This document shows positions 9,260-17,858 of a stretch of 64,000 nucleotides of DNA, one piece after another. The stretch lies in assembly GCF_011174675.1 (NCBI RefSeq), contig NZ_JAANIG010000006.1, positions 1 through 64,000 of the forward strand. Direction: 5' to 3'. Made by a program: the position numbers and the translations under genes. The DNA is from Perlabentimonas gracilis (GTDB lineage Bacteria; Bacteroidota; Bacteroidia; Bacteroidales; Tenuifilaceae). Position 1 is the stretch's first letter; the number at the start of each line of letters is the position of its first letter. The notes beneath the pieces are model-generated. The model had not been told where the DNA came from. It saw only the letters and a list, made by a program, of their open reading frames with translations, and did no database searches.

Positions 9260-12200
9260 ATGAAAAAGATTACTCTACAAGTAGTTTCCTTACTGTTTCT
9301 GACTACATCCTTTGTTGTTGGACAAACTGTAACCGACATTGATGGGAATGTGTACCAAACACAGGTCGTTGGAGACCAGGAATGGATGATTGAAAACCTT
9401 AGGGTAAGTAAGTATCGGAATGGGGAAGATATCCTAACCAACATGGAGTTAGATCAGTGGAAGGTTGCTGCAGAAGGCATCTGGGCTAACTACGAGAATA
9501 ATCCCTCCAATGATGCCCTGTACGGTAAGCTATATAACTGGTATGCCGTTGCCGATAGCCGTGGGCTTTGCCCAGCTGGTTGGCGTGTCCCCACCGATGA
9601 CGACTGGCAAAGGCTAGTGTTATTTATTGATGCTACAGCTTGGGGTAATAATAATTCCGTAGGCGGTAAATTAAAATCACGACGCCAAGTTAACTCCCCG
9701 CTAGGTGGTGTGTTTGATGTTAGCGAGCATCCTCGTTGGGATGCCCATGTTAGTAGGTTTGGAACAGACGACTATGGATTTGGTGTTCTGCCAGCAGGTG
9801 CCCTTACAATTGCTGATGGCTTTGCCAATTTGGGGGGCTGGGCGTACTTGTGGAGTTCCACAGTGAGCAACGACAATCATGTGTGGGTTAGAACTCTTTT
9901 GCATTCACATCGTGGTATGAGCAGGTCGTTATACCCCAAAGAGATGGGGCTCTCAGTTCGTTGTATTAAGGGAGATGATCCCGATGCTCAGGTTCCTCAG
10001 GTTACCACAGCTGTTCCAACTGATATAACAATAACATCGGCTATTTTAGGTGGGGTCGTCTCCTCCAATGGCGGCCTTTCGGTAACCGACAGGGGAGTGG
10101 TTTGGAATGCAACACACAATCCAACGCTTGAAAATAACTTGGGTCAGGTGTCTGGTGGATCAGGTGTAGGCGAATTCTCTCAAATAGTTGAAGCGTTTAC
10201 TGCTGGCCAAACCTACTGGGTAAGTGCTTACGCAACCAATGCTGCAGGCACAGCCTATGGGATTCAGAAAAAGTTAGATATCCCATTAACTGCTAGTTTG
10301 CCCATAGTGAATACTGTTGATGTTACAGATATAACATTTGAGGTGGCAAAATCGGGTGGCGAGATAGTTTCCAATGGTGCAGCACAAATCACTTCACGAG
10401 GAGTGGTTTGGAGTACTAACCCCAATCCCACCATCGACACAAATGATGGCATTACTTCTGATGGTGTAGGTAGTGGCTCTTTTATTAGTAACCTTACGGG
10501 TTTAAATTCAGAAACAATTTACTATGTGCGTGCCTATGCAACAAATAGTGTGGGTACTACATATGGAAGTGAATTGCAATTCGAAACTACTAAGGAGGTA
10601 ATTCTATATAGCCTTACCCTAGATGTTAATCCACTAGGCACAGGCACCGCCACCGGTGCAGGCAGCTATGAGGCAGGTGATGGCGTTGCCCTTGTGGCCA
10701 CCCCCGAGGCAGGCTACCAATTTGTTAACTGGACGCTCGATGGCTCCGAGGTGAGCACCAGCGCCAGCTACACGTACACCATGCCCGAAGGCGATGTAAC
10801 GTTAGTGGCCAACTTCGAGGAGATTCCCGCCACGCAGTACACCCTAAGCATCAGCATTAATCCTGTGGGCACAGGCACCGCCACCGGTGCAGGCAGCTAT
10901 GAGGCAGGTGATGGCGTTGCCCTTGTGGCCACCCCCGAGGCGGGCTACCAATTTGTGAACTGGACGCTCGAAGGCTCCGAGGTAAGCACCAGCGCGAGCT
11001 ACACGTACACCATGCCCGAAGGCGATGTAACGCTGGTGGCCAACTTCGAGGAAATACCCACCACGCAGTACACCCTAAGCATCAGCATTAATCCTGTGGG
11101 CACAGGCACCGCCACCGGTGCAGGTAGCTATGAGGCAGGTGAGGGAGTTGACCTTTTGGCCACTCCTGAGGTGGGCTACCAATTTGTTAACTGGACGCTC
11201 GATGGCTCCGAAGTAAGCACCAACGCAAGCTACACGTACACCATGCCCGAGGGCGATGTAACGCTGGTGGCCAACTTCGAGGAGATTCCCGCCACGCAGT
11301 ACAGCCTAAGCATCAGCATCAACCCTGTGGGTACAGGCACGGCCACCGGTGCAGGCAGCTATGAGGCAGGTGATGGCGTTTCCCTTTTGGCCACTCCCGA
11401 GGCGGGCTACCAATTTGTGAACTGGACGCTCGAAGGCTCCGAGGTAAGCACCAACGCAAGCTTCACGTACACCATGCCCGACGGTGACGTAACCCTTGTG
11501 GCCAACTTCGAGGAGATTCCCGCCACGCAGTACACCCTAGACATCAGCATCAACCCTGTGGGTACAGGCACGGCCACCGGTGCAGGTAGCTATGAGGCAG
11601 GTGATGGCGTTTCCCTTGTGGCCACTCCCGAGGCGGGCTACCAATTTGTTAACTGGACGCTCGATGGCTCCGAGGTAAGCACCAGTGCCAGCTACACCTA
11701 CACTATGCCCGAGGGCGATGTAACGCTGGTGGCCAACTTTGAATCTCTATCCTCTGTTGAGGATGGTGATCCCTGCCCAGATGCACCCACCGTTACCGAT
11801 TACGATGATAATGTTTATAACACAGTTTATATAGGGGGACAGTGCTGGATAAGGGAGAACCTTAAGACCACACATTATAGTAATGGTGATCCAATAGTTA
11901 AAGATACTGACTGGGCATCGGCTACAACAGGTGTTTACGGTGTATATTCTTTTGCCAGTATATCAGGCCTAAGTTCAGAGCAGGAGGTGCTAGATGCCTA
12001 TGGAGCTCTTTATAACTGGTATGCGGTGGATGATGAGCGTGGTTTGTGCCCCACTGGCTGGCGTGTAGCAACAATAAGCGACTGGGATGCGCTTGGAAAC
12101 TATGTCTCCAGTGTTGATCCCAATCAGGTGGGTAATCAGTTGAAGTCTTGTCGTCAATTGGGTCATCCAAGTGGCGGAGAGTGTGATGTTTCCGAACACC

Positions 12201-12448
12201 CACGTTGGAATTTTAATGCCACAAACAGTGGCGATGATCGTTTTAATTTTGGAGGATTGCCTGCAGGATTTAGGGATCAGAGCGGGAGTTTTCAACAGGT
12301 TGGAGCTGTGGAACTTTGGTGGACTGCTACCTCATACGACGATGGAGCAGCTCGTTATATTGAGATAAAGGTAAATGGCTCCGAAATGGTCAGCACTTTC
12401 CGTAATGCTAAAAATTATGGATCGAGTGTTAGGTGCATAAAGGAGTAA
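9260..12448 (+). CDS. FISUMP / InlB-type B-repeat surface protein
   Basis: A 1062-residue exported protein. The signal peptide starts at the ATG at 9260 (MKKITLQVV..., ending VVGQ). Domains in order: a Fibrobacter succinogenes major paralogous (FISUMP) domain (about 20-235, with GLCPAGWRVPTDDDW and SVRCIKG), two fibronectin-III-like modules (about 248-434), five near-identical 77-residue divergent InlB B-repeat modules (about 450-828) and a second FISUMP domain (about 830-1062, with GLCPTGWRV and SVRCIKE). The architecture suggests a cell-surface adhesin or polysaccharide-associated protein. I see no type IX secretion C-terminal domain and no LPXTG motif, so how it is held at the surface is unknown. 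It stands alone. Confidence 0.88.
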   Translation: MKKITLQVVSLLFLTTSFVVGQTVTDIDGNVYQTQVVGDQEWMIENLRVSKYRNGEDILTNMELDQWKVAAEGIWANYENNPSNDALYGKLYNWYAVADSRGLCPAGWRVPTDDDWQRLVLFIDATAWGNNNSVGGKLKSRRQVNSPLGGVFDVSEHPRWDAHVSRFGTDDYGFGVLPAGALTIADGFANLGGWAYLWSSTVSNDNHVWVRTLLHSHRGMSRSLYPKEMGLSVRCIKGDDPDAQVPQVTTAVPTDITITSAILGGVVSSNGGLSVTDRGVVWNATHNPTLENNLGQVSGGSGVGEFSQIVEAFTAGQTYWVSAYATNAAGTAYGIQKKLDIPLTASLPIVNTVDVTDITFEVAKSGGEIVSNGAAQITSRGVVWSTNPNPTIDTNDGITSDGVGSGSFISNLTGLNSETIYYVRAYATNSVGTTYGSELQFETTKEVILYSLTLDVNPLGTGTATGAGSYEAGDGVALVATPEAGYQFVNWTLDGSEVSTSASYTYTMPEGDVTLVANFEEIPATQYTLSISINPVGTGTATGAGSYEAGDGVALVATPEAGYQFVNWTLEGSEVSTSASYTYTMPEGDVTLVANFEEIPTTQYTLSISINPVGTGTATGAGSYEAGEGVDLLATPEVGYQFVNWTLDGSEVSTNASYTYTMPEGDVTLVANFEEIPATQYSLSISINPVGTGTATGAGSYEAGDGVSLLATPEAGYQFVNWTLEGSEVSTNASFTYTMPDGDVTLVANFEEIPATQYTLDISINPVGTGTATGAGSYEAGDGVSLVATPEAGYQFVNWTLDGSEVSTSASYTYTMPEGDVTLVANFESLSSVEDGDPCPDAPTVTDYDDNVYNTVYIGGQCWIRENLKTTHYSNGDPIVKDTDWASATTGVYGVYSFASISGLSSEQEVLDAYGALYNWYAVDDERGLCPTGWRVATISDWDALGNYVSSVDPNQVGNQLKSCRQLGHPSGGECDVSEHPRWNFNATNSGDDRFNFGGLPAGFRDQSGSFQQVGAVELWWTATSYDDGAARYIEIKVNGSEMVSTFRNAKNYGSSVRCIKE
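10607..11743 (+). repeat. five tandem 231-bp in-frame coding repeats
   Basis: Units begin at 10607, 10838, 11069, 11300 and 11531, each 231 bp (77 codons), each starting with a Tyr codon and ending near NFEEIP. The DNA itself, not only the protein, is almost identical between units. Scattered third-position and Asp/Glu or Ser/Asn differences are shared in changing combinations, which points to recent duplication with recombination between units. Such arrays can change copy number and can collapse in short-read assembly. Confidence 0.95.
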
Positions 12449-12554
12449 AGCTTTTTAGGTTAAATCAAACACAATTTGTCTGGTTCATAAACATAGGCCT
12501 TGGAGCACATAGGTTTTTTATGGAGAGATAATAGCTAAAATATTCTCATAAATT

Positions 12555-12585
12555 TTTGTTATTCAAATTATCTTTTCTACTTTTG
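12555..12585 (+). promoter_or_regulatory. promoter of rplU-rpmA
   Basis: TTTG (12555-12558), a 19-bp spacer and TACTTTTG (12578-12585): a full match to the Bacteroidota consensus, about 40 bp upstream of rplU. Confidence 0.75.
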
Positions 12586-12626
12586 CAAGCCCAAAAAGTG
12601 TTGAACACTATAAACATTCAAATATA

Positions 12627-12938
12627 ATGTACGCTATTGTAGATATTGCAGGACAGCAATTTAAGGTGCAGAAAGATCAGAAGATCTTTGTTCATCGCCT
12701 TGAGGCTGAGGAAGGCACCGAGATGAATTTCGACAAGGTTCTACTTGTTGATAATGAAGGCAAAGTAACCATTGGAGCCCCAACCGTTGAGAATGCCAAG
12801 GTAACCGCCAAGGTTCTCGATCACGTTAAGGGTGACAAAGTTATTGTTTTCAAAAAGAAAAGACGTAAGGGTTACAAGGTGAAGAACGGCCACAGGCAGC
12901 AGTTCACCCAAATCCAAATTGGAGAAATTGTAGCATAA
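12627..12938 (+). CDS. rplU: 50S ribosomal protein bL21
   Basis: A 103-residue protein starting [14 protein letters not shown], the typical bL21 N-terminus, with the conserved C-terminal [14 protein letters not shown] segment that contacts 23S rRNA. Length is normal. It is the first gene of a two-gene operon with rpmA, 20 bp apart, behind a strong promoter. No Shine-Dalgarno sequence precedes the ATG, as is usual in this phylum. Confidence 0.98.
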   Translation: MYAIVDIAGQQFKVQKDQKIFVHRLEAEEGTEMNFDKVLLVDNEGKVTIGAPTVENAKVTAKVLDHVKGDKVIVFKKKRRKGYKVKNGHRQQFTQIQIGEIVA

Positions 12939-12958
12939 CCGTATAAAAGATTTAGAAA

Positions 12959-13219
12959 ATGGCACATAAGAAAGGGGCGGGTAGTTCCAATAACGGACGC
13001 GAATCCGAAAGCAAACGATTAGGTGTAAAACTTTTCGGTGGTCAGGTATGCAAAGCTGGTAATATTATCGTTCGCCAGAGAGGCACCAAGCATAACCCAG
13101 GTCAGAACGTGGGTATGGGTAAAGATCACACTTTGTTTGCACTAGTTGATGGAACCGTTGCGTTCCGCAAAAAGGCTGAGAACAAATCGTACGTTTCAGT
13201 TATTCCAGCAGAAAGCTAG
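12959..13219 (+). CDS. rpmA: 50S ribosomal protein bL27
   Basis: An 86-residue bL27 near the peptidyl-transferase centre. It begins directly [16 protein letters not shown], so no cleavable N-terminal extension of the Firmicutes type is present and the N-terminal tail is ready for use. The [19 protein letters not shown] core is conserved. It is co-transcribed with rplU and followed by a hairpin terminator. Confidence 0.98.
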   Translation: MAHKKGAGSSNNGRESESKRLGVKLFGGQVCKAGNIIVRQRGTKHNPGQNVGMGKDHTLFALVDGTVAFRKKAENKSYVSVIPAES

Positions 13220-13240
13220 TTTTTTGCATACTTACAGTAT

Positions 13241-13292
13241 AAAAATCTCCTGCAGCTTACCTGAAATGTGTAAGTTCAGGGGATTTTTCTTT
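13241..13292 (+). terminator. Rho-independent terminator after rpmA
   Basis: AAAATCTCCTG pairs with CAGGGGATTTT (one G-T wobble), with an inner CTTAC/GTAAG helix, and runs into TTTTTCTTT. It separates rplU-rpmA from serS. Confidence 0.8.
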
Positions 13293-13308
13293 AATAATAC
13301 CTACCAAT

Positions 13309-14580
13309 ATGCTTACGCTTAAACAAATCCACGAAAACAAGGAGGAGGTGATTGCCCGTCTCCTTACTAAAAACTTTGATGCAAAGGAGTTTGTTGAGAA
13401 GGTAATTGACCTTGATGGCGAACGTAAATCGCTTCAAGGTAAACTCGATGCAATGCTGGCTGAACAAAATGCCCTGTCGAAGGAGATTGGCATTATGTTT
13501 AAGCAGGGCAAGGCTGGTGATGCCGAGACTGCCAAGCAAAGGGTATCGAGCCTAAAGGAGGAGTCAAAGCAGCTATCGCAACATATGGTCGAGGTGGAGA
13601 AGGAATTAGCCGATACCTTGGTTAAGATTCCAAATTTGCCACACCCCTCGGTTCCCCATGGGAAAACGGCTGACGATAATGTAGAGGTTCGAGCGGGAGG
13701 ATCGGTTCCGTCACTCCATAAAAACGCCAAACCCCACTGGGAACTAGCCAAGGATTTTGATATCATCGATTTTGAACTAGGTGTGAAAATAACCGGAAGC
13801 GGATTCCCCGTGTATAAAGGTAAAGGCGCAAAGCTGCAACGCGCGCTAATAAACTTTTTCTTGGAGGAGAATATTGCCGCTGGCTACCGCGAGTTTATGC
13901 CACCCCTAATGGTGAATGAGGATTCGGCCTATGGCACTGGCCAGCTACCCGATAAGGATGGGCAGATGTACCATGCTGTGGCCGATAATTTTTACCTTAT
14001 ACCCACTGCCGAGGTGCCGGTAACTAACATCTTTAGGGATGTAATTCTAAATGCTTCTGATTTTCCAATAAAGCTTACAGCATACACCCCTTGCTTCCGT
14101 CGCGAGGCAGGCTCGTACGGAAAAGACGTTCGCGGCTTAAACCGCTTGCATCAGTTCGATAAGGTGGAGATTGTTCAGGTACAGCATCCCGACAAATCGT
14201 ACCAAAGCCTCGATGAGATGGTGGCACACGTTGAGGGGATTCTTAAGAAGTTGGAATTACCCTACCGAATAGTTCGCCTTTGCGGTGGCGATATGAGCTT
14301 CACATCGGCGCTAACCTACGATTTTGAGGTTTACTCCGCAGCACAGGAGAAGTGGCTTGAGGTAAGCTCCGTTTCCAACTTCGAGTCTTTTCAGGCAAAC
14401 AGGCTAAAGCTTCGCTACCGCGAAGAGGGCGAAAAGCGGAATTTGCTAGCCCATACCCTTAATGGTAGCTCGTTGGCATTGCCTCGTATTTTGGCTGCGC
14501 TGCTCGAAAATTATCAGGATGAGAGTGGAATAAATATCCCCAAGGTACTTCAGCCCTTCTGCGGATTCGAAAGAATCTAG
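13309..14580 (+). CDS. serS: seryl-tRNA synthetase
   Basis: A class II aminoacyl-tRNA synthetase of 423 residues that charges tRNA-Ser (and tRNA-Sec where present) in the cytoplasm. The N-terminal antiparallel coiled-coil arm that grips the long variable arm of tRNA-Ser spans about residues 25-110. The catalytic core shows motif 2 (CFRREAGSYGKDVRGLNR) and motif 3 (LNGSSLALPRILAALLENYQ). The length is standard. It sits 90 bp after rpmA, beyond the terminator, so it should have its own promoter, although I cannot identify one in the short AT-rich gap. Confidence 0.98.
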   Translation: MLTLKQIHENKEEVIARLLTKNFDAKEFVEKVIDLDGERKSLQGKLDAMLAEQNALSKEIGIMFKQGKAGDAETAKQRVSSLKEESKQLSQHMVEVEKELADTLVKIPNLPHPSVPHGKTADDNVEVRAGGSVPSLHKNAKPHWELAKDFDIIDFELGVKITGSGFPVYKGKGAKLQRALINFFLEENIAAGYREFMPPLMVNEDSAYGTGQLPDKDGQMYHAVADNFYLIPTAEVPVTNIFRDVILNASDFPIKLTAYTPCFRREAGSYGKDVRGLNRLHQFDKVEIVQVQHPDKSYQSLDEMVAHVEGILKKLELPYRIVRLCGGDMSFTSALTYDFEVYSAAQEKWLEVSSVSNFESFQANRLKLRYREEGEKRNLLAHTLNGSSLALPRILAALLENYQDESGINIPKVLQPFCGFERI

Positions 14581-14602
14581 CTAAAGCAAAATATTTTAGT
14601 CT

Positions 14603-14653
14603 AACCGACTCTTTTTGGGTTTTTGTAAAACCTAAGATGAGTCGGTTTGTTAT
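14603..14653 (+). terminator. possible terminator after serS
   Basis: AACCGACTC and GAGTCGGTT form a 9-bp stem with a long loop (about 32 nt), followed by TTGTTA. The long loop and weak T-run make this less certain than the other hairpins. Confidence 0.45.
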
Positions 14654-14658
14654 ATTTG
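14651..14658 (+). promoter_or_regulatory. -7 promoter element of the EamA gene
   Basis: TATATTTG matches TAnnTTTG and lies 31 bp before the ATG at 14690. No clear -33 TTG at the expected spacing. Confidence 0.4.
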
Positions 14659-14689
14659 TTGGTTATAACAAATATGCCCAAAGCTCAAT

Positions 14690-15580
14690 ATGAATACTAA
14701 AAAACTCTCCTATATCTTTGCCGGTCTAACCATCCTTTTTTGGGGAACGGCAGCATCGGCGTTTAAGTTTACACTCAACCATTTCTCGTTTGTGCAGCTT
14801 TTGGCCTGGTCCTCGCTGTTTTCAACTCTGCTGCTACTAGCAATAATGCTTTTTAGTGGCAAGTATAGGTTAATGACCAAGACATCGCGGTTAGAGATAA
14901 TCCCTTCGCTGTATTTAGGTTTACTTAACCCATTTGGCTACTATTTCATCCTGCTCAGAGCCTATGAGTTGCTTCCTGCTCAGGTAGCTCAACCGCTAAA
15001 TTTTATATGGCCTTTAATTCTAGTGCTACTTTCGGTGCCGCTTCTGGGCGAGAAGATTACTGCCAAGGGTGTTTTTGCCTTACTAATTAGCTTTGGTGGC
15101 GTTATCCTTATTTCGTCCGAGGGTAATATATCTAGCATTGAGATCAAGAGTCCTTTGGGTGTTATGCTAGCCCTTTCCAGCTCGTTTATATGGGCTTTAT
15201 ACTGGATACTAAATTTACGCAACTCCAAGCTCGACCCTGTTGTCCGCTTATTTTTCAACTTTCTGTTTGCCACAATTTACTCATTTGCTGCTGGCTTGTT
15301 CTTTAGCGATTTTTGGAGCATAAATTTAATGGGAATTTTTGGCTCTTTGTACGTTGGGTCATTCGAAATGGGCATTACATTTGTGCTGTGGCTAAAAGCT
15401 TTATCTATGGCCGAAAGCAAGGCAAAACTGAGCAATATTATCTACCTTGTGCCGTTTGTAAGCTTGGTGTTTATTCACTTTTTTGTGGGCGAGCAGATAT
15501 ACTGGACAACCATCGTGGGTTTGCTTGTTATTGTGGGTAGCATATTGTTTCAACAGCTGAGTAGAAGTAAAAGAACTTAA
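14690..15580 (+). CDS. EamA/DMT-family inner-membrane transporter
   Basis: A 296-residue drug/metabolite transporter-superfamily permease with about ten hydrophobic helices arranged as two EamA repeats (about 8-138 and 150-290). The motif LLGEKITAKGVFALLISFGGVILI closing the first half is typical (only its ends are diagnostic: LLGE and GGVIL). Members export amino acids, nucleotides or other metabolites; the substrate cannot be predicted here. It is followed after 12 bp by an S41 peptidase lipoprotein, so the two may share a transcript although no functional link is evident. Confidence 0.88.
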   Translation: MNTKKLSYIFAGLTILFWGTAASAFKFTLNHFSFVQLLAWSSLFSTLLLLAIMLFSGKYRLMTKTSRLEIIPSLYLGLLNPFGYYFILLRAYELLPAQVAQPLNFIWPLILVLLSVPLLGEKITAKGVFALLISFGGVILISSEGNISSIEIKSPLGVMLALSSSFIWALYWILNLRNSKLDPVVRLFFNFLFATIYSFAAGLFFSDFWSINLMGIFGSLYVGSFEMGITFVLWLKALSMAESKAKLSNIIYLVPFVSLVFIHFFVGEQIYWTTIVGLLVIVGSILFQQLSRSKRT

Positions 15581-15592
15581 ATAAATACTATT

Positions 15593-16843
15593 ATGAATAC
15601 CAGAGTTACCCTTATTGCAATACTTTTTGCAGCCCTTTGCGTATCAAGTTGTAAAAAGGACGATCCTGAGGTTGATCAGAACATCCTAGCCAATGAGCAG
15701 CTGGTTCTGGTTATGGACGATTACTACCTATGGTACGATAAGTTACCTTCGGTTGATTACAAGAATTACCCTTCACCCGTTGAGTTGCTCGAGGCACTAA
15801 GGTATAAGGAGCTGGACAGGTGGAGTTACATAAGTACCAAGCAGGAGATTGATGCATACTACAATCAGGGAGAATTTAAAGGGTACGGAATTGGGATGGG
15901 GTTCGATAGAGACGATAACCTTTGGATAACCTTTGTTTTTAAGGATTCTCCACTGGCTGCTTACGGTGTAGACCGTGGATGGAGAATAAGTAAAATCAAC
16001 AATTCTGTGGTTACACCTTCCAATGCCAACACGTTGCTCGCACTGGAAAGCGCTACCTTCACTTTGATTGACCCTGACGGCAACGAGGTGGTGGCTAATG
16101 TGGCCAAGCGAGAGGTGGTGATGAATACCGTACTAATGGACTCGATTTACGAAACTAGTACAGGAAAGGTAGGCTACTTTGTGCTAAAGGGTTTTATTGG
16201 CCCAACCATTAATGAGCTGGATGGTGTTTTTGATGAATTTTTGACCCAAGGAGTAAGCGAACTTATTGTCGATTTGCGATACAATGGTGGTGGTAGCGTG
16301 CAAACTGCAGTACATTTGGCCAACCTTATTGCAGGGGCAAATGCTAACAATGAAGTGTTAGGGCGCTATGTGCACAACGATAAAAAATCGGTTCGAAACG
16401 AGAATATCTTAATGTCGCAGAAGTCCAATTCTCTTGACCTAAGCAGGATTGTGTTTATCACAACAGGCAACTCTGCCTCGGCTAGCGAGTTGCTTATTAA
16501 CGGTTTATTTCCATATATGGAAGTGACTTTGGTTGGGCAAGATACATATGGCAAGCCCGTGGGGATGTACATCTTTACCTCCGAGTCATTTGATTGGGCT
16601 TTTGTACCCATCTGCTTTAAGATTTTGAATGCCAATAACGAGGGCGATTATTACGATGGAATCCCTGTGGATATTCCTGCTAACGATGGGGTTAGCTATC
16701 CGTTTGGCGACTTGAGTGAGGCTAGCCTTGCTGCTGCAATGGACTTTATTACTGGAGGAGCAGCAAAACAAAGCTATTCCGCTGCCAGCCAAATGTTTTA
16801 CCCTGTTCAAAAGGGCATTCGCAGCGAGATAGGCGCTTGGTAG
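15593..16843 (+). CDS. S41 family (C-terminal processing) peptidase, lipoprotein
   Basis: A 416-residue envelope lipoprotein (signal ends CVSSC, lipidated Cys at about 20). An N-terminal helical lead-in and a PDZ-like region (about 85-180) precede the S41 serine protease fold (about 190-390). The nucleophile Ser lies in GNSASASELLINGL and the general-base Lys in TYGKPVGM, the standard Ser/Lys dyad spacing. Relatives trim unfolded or C-terminally exposed periplasmic proteins. The sequence begins FVFKDSPLAAYGV where a PDZ carboxylate-binding loop is expected. It lies 12 bp downstream of the EamA transporter. Confidence 0.88.
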   Translation: MNTRVTLIAILFAALCVSSCKKDDPEVDQNILANEQLVLVMDDYYLWYDKLPSVDYKNYPSPVELLEALRYKELDRWSYISTKQEIDAYYNQGEFKGYGIGMGFDRDDNLWITFVFKDSPLAAYGVDRGWRISKINNSVVTPSNANTLLALESATFTLIDPDGNEVVANVAKREVVMNTVLMDSIYETSTGKVGYFVLKGFIGPTINELDGVFDEFLTQGVSELIVDLRYNGGGSVQTAVHLANLIAGANANNEVLGRYVHNDKKSVRNENILMSQKSNSLDLSRIVFITTGNSASASELLINGLFPYMEVTLVGQDTYGKPVGMYIFTSESFDWAFVPICFKILNANNEGDYYDGIPVDIPANDGVSYPFGDLSEASLAAAMDFITGGAAKQSYSAASQMFYPVQKGIRSEIGAW

Positions 16844-16896
16844 CTTATTCTCTAGGTTGGTTTGTGGAGCACTCTGCCATTTCGCTCACAATTTGT

Positions 16897-16904
16897 TATC
16901 TTTG
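16897..16904 (+). promoter_or_regulatory. -7 promoter element of ruvC
   Basis: TATCTTTG matches TAnnTTTG, 17 bp upstream of the ruvC ATG, giving a very short leader. No good -33 element. Confidence 0.5.
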
Positions 16905-16920
16905 CCGGTAACATCGATTT

Positions 16921-17493
16921 ATGAGTAAAGTGAACCAGCCAGCAGAACGTATAATATTAGGAATTGACCCCGGCACATCGGTTTTGGGCTATGGAGTAGT
17001 AAAAGCTAGCGGTAAGAATAAGGTAGAACTGGTGGTTCTGGGTGTTATTGAGCTGAAGAAGTACAAGGATCACTACATCAAACTTAAAGCTATTTACGAG
17101 CGGGTGCAGCAGCTGGTTGATGAGTACCTGCCCGACGATGTGGCCATTGAAGCACCCTTCTTTGGTAAGAATGTGCAGAGTATGCTCAAGTTGGGACGGG
17201 CACAGGGGGTGGCTATGGCTGCAGCCCTATCGCGGTCGGTGCCAATTTTTGAGTACGCCCCCCGTAAAATTAAGCTTGCCATAACGGGGCAGGGCAATGC
17301 ATCGAAGGAACAGGTTGCCATCATGCTTCAAAGCATACTAAAGACTAAAGAGTTCGATGCCAAAACGCTCGATGCCACCGATGGCCTGGCAGCTGCGGTA
17401 TGTCACTTCTATCAGCAAAAATTCGATGTGGATGGGAAACGTGCCTCAAGCTGGAGCGATTTTATAAGGAATAATCCCGAAAGGGTAAAGTGA
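16921..17493 (+). CDS. ruvC: Holliday junction resolvase
   Basis: A 190-residue endonuclease that cleaves four-way junctions after RuvAB branch migration during recombination repair. The acidic catalytic set is visible: Asp in [16 protein letters not shown], Glu in [11 protein letters not shown] and the C-terminal [12 protein letters not shown] pair. Length is normal. It heads a three-gene run ruvC - small membrane protein - mutL, bringing recombination and mismatch repair genes together. Confidence 0.97.
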   Translation: MSKVNQPAERIILGIDPGTSVLGYGVVKASGKNKVELVVLGVIELKKYKDHYIKLKAIYERVQQLVDEYLPDDVAIEAPFFGKNVQSMLKLGRAQGVAMAAALSRSVPIFEYAPRKIKLAITGQGNASKEQVAIMLQSILKTKEFDAKTLDATDGLAAAVCHFYQQKFDVDGKRASSWSDFIRNNPERVK

Positions 17494-17566
17494 GTCTAGC
17501 GAAGGGGTGATACGCTCTACCTAATCTCGACGTTTCTTAACAACTAACAATTTTAAATGTACTACT

Positions 17567-17851
17567 ATGGGAATGATCACCTTTTTTAAAACCCCAAAAC
17601 CCAAGCGGTTCGATTATACGCCCCAGTATTACGATGCCCGTAAAGAGGCCCTCAAGGAGCGTGAACGACAGATTAAGCAGGAAATGGGTGAGGCCGATGA
17701 GGATGCACCTAGGGTCTCTCTTATCCGTGGGCAAATGCGGAGGCAGTACGAGCAGAAGATAAAAGGGAGGGCTAATCGAGGTTCGGGCCTAAGGTTATTT
17801 GTCATTTTTATTATACTTTGCCTTTTGGCATACTACCTTTTATACCTATAG
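17567..17851 (+). CDS. small tail-anchored membrane protein between ruvC and mutL
   Basis: A 94-residue protein I cannot assign to a named family. The N-terminal 30 residues are basic and aromatic, residues 25-45 form a charged helix (KEALKERERQIKQEMGE), and a single hydrophobic helix closes the protein (about residues 76-93), so it looks tail-anchored with the bulk in the cytoplasm. It sits 73 bp after ruvC and 7 bp before mutL, suggesting co-transcription with mutL. A second ATG two codons in is an alternative start. Confidence 0.75.
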   Translation: MGMITFFKTPKPKRFDYTPQYYDARKEALKERERQIKQEMGEADEDAPRVSLIRGQMRRQYEQKIKGRANRGSGLRLFVIFIILCLLAYYLLYL

Positions 17852-17858
17852 CTTTTTT

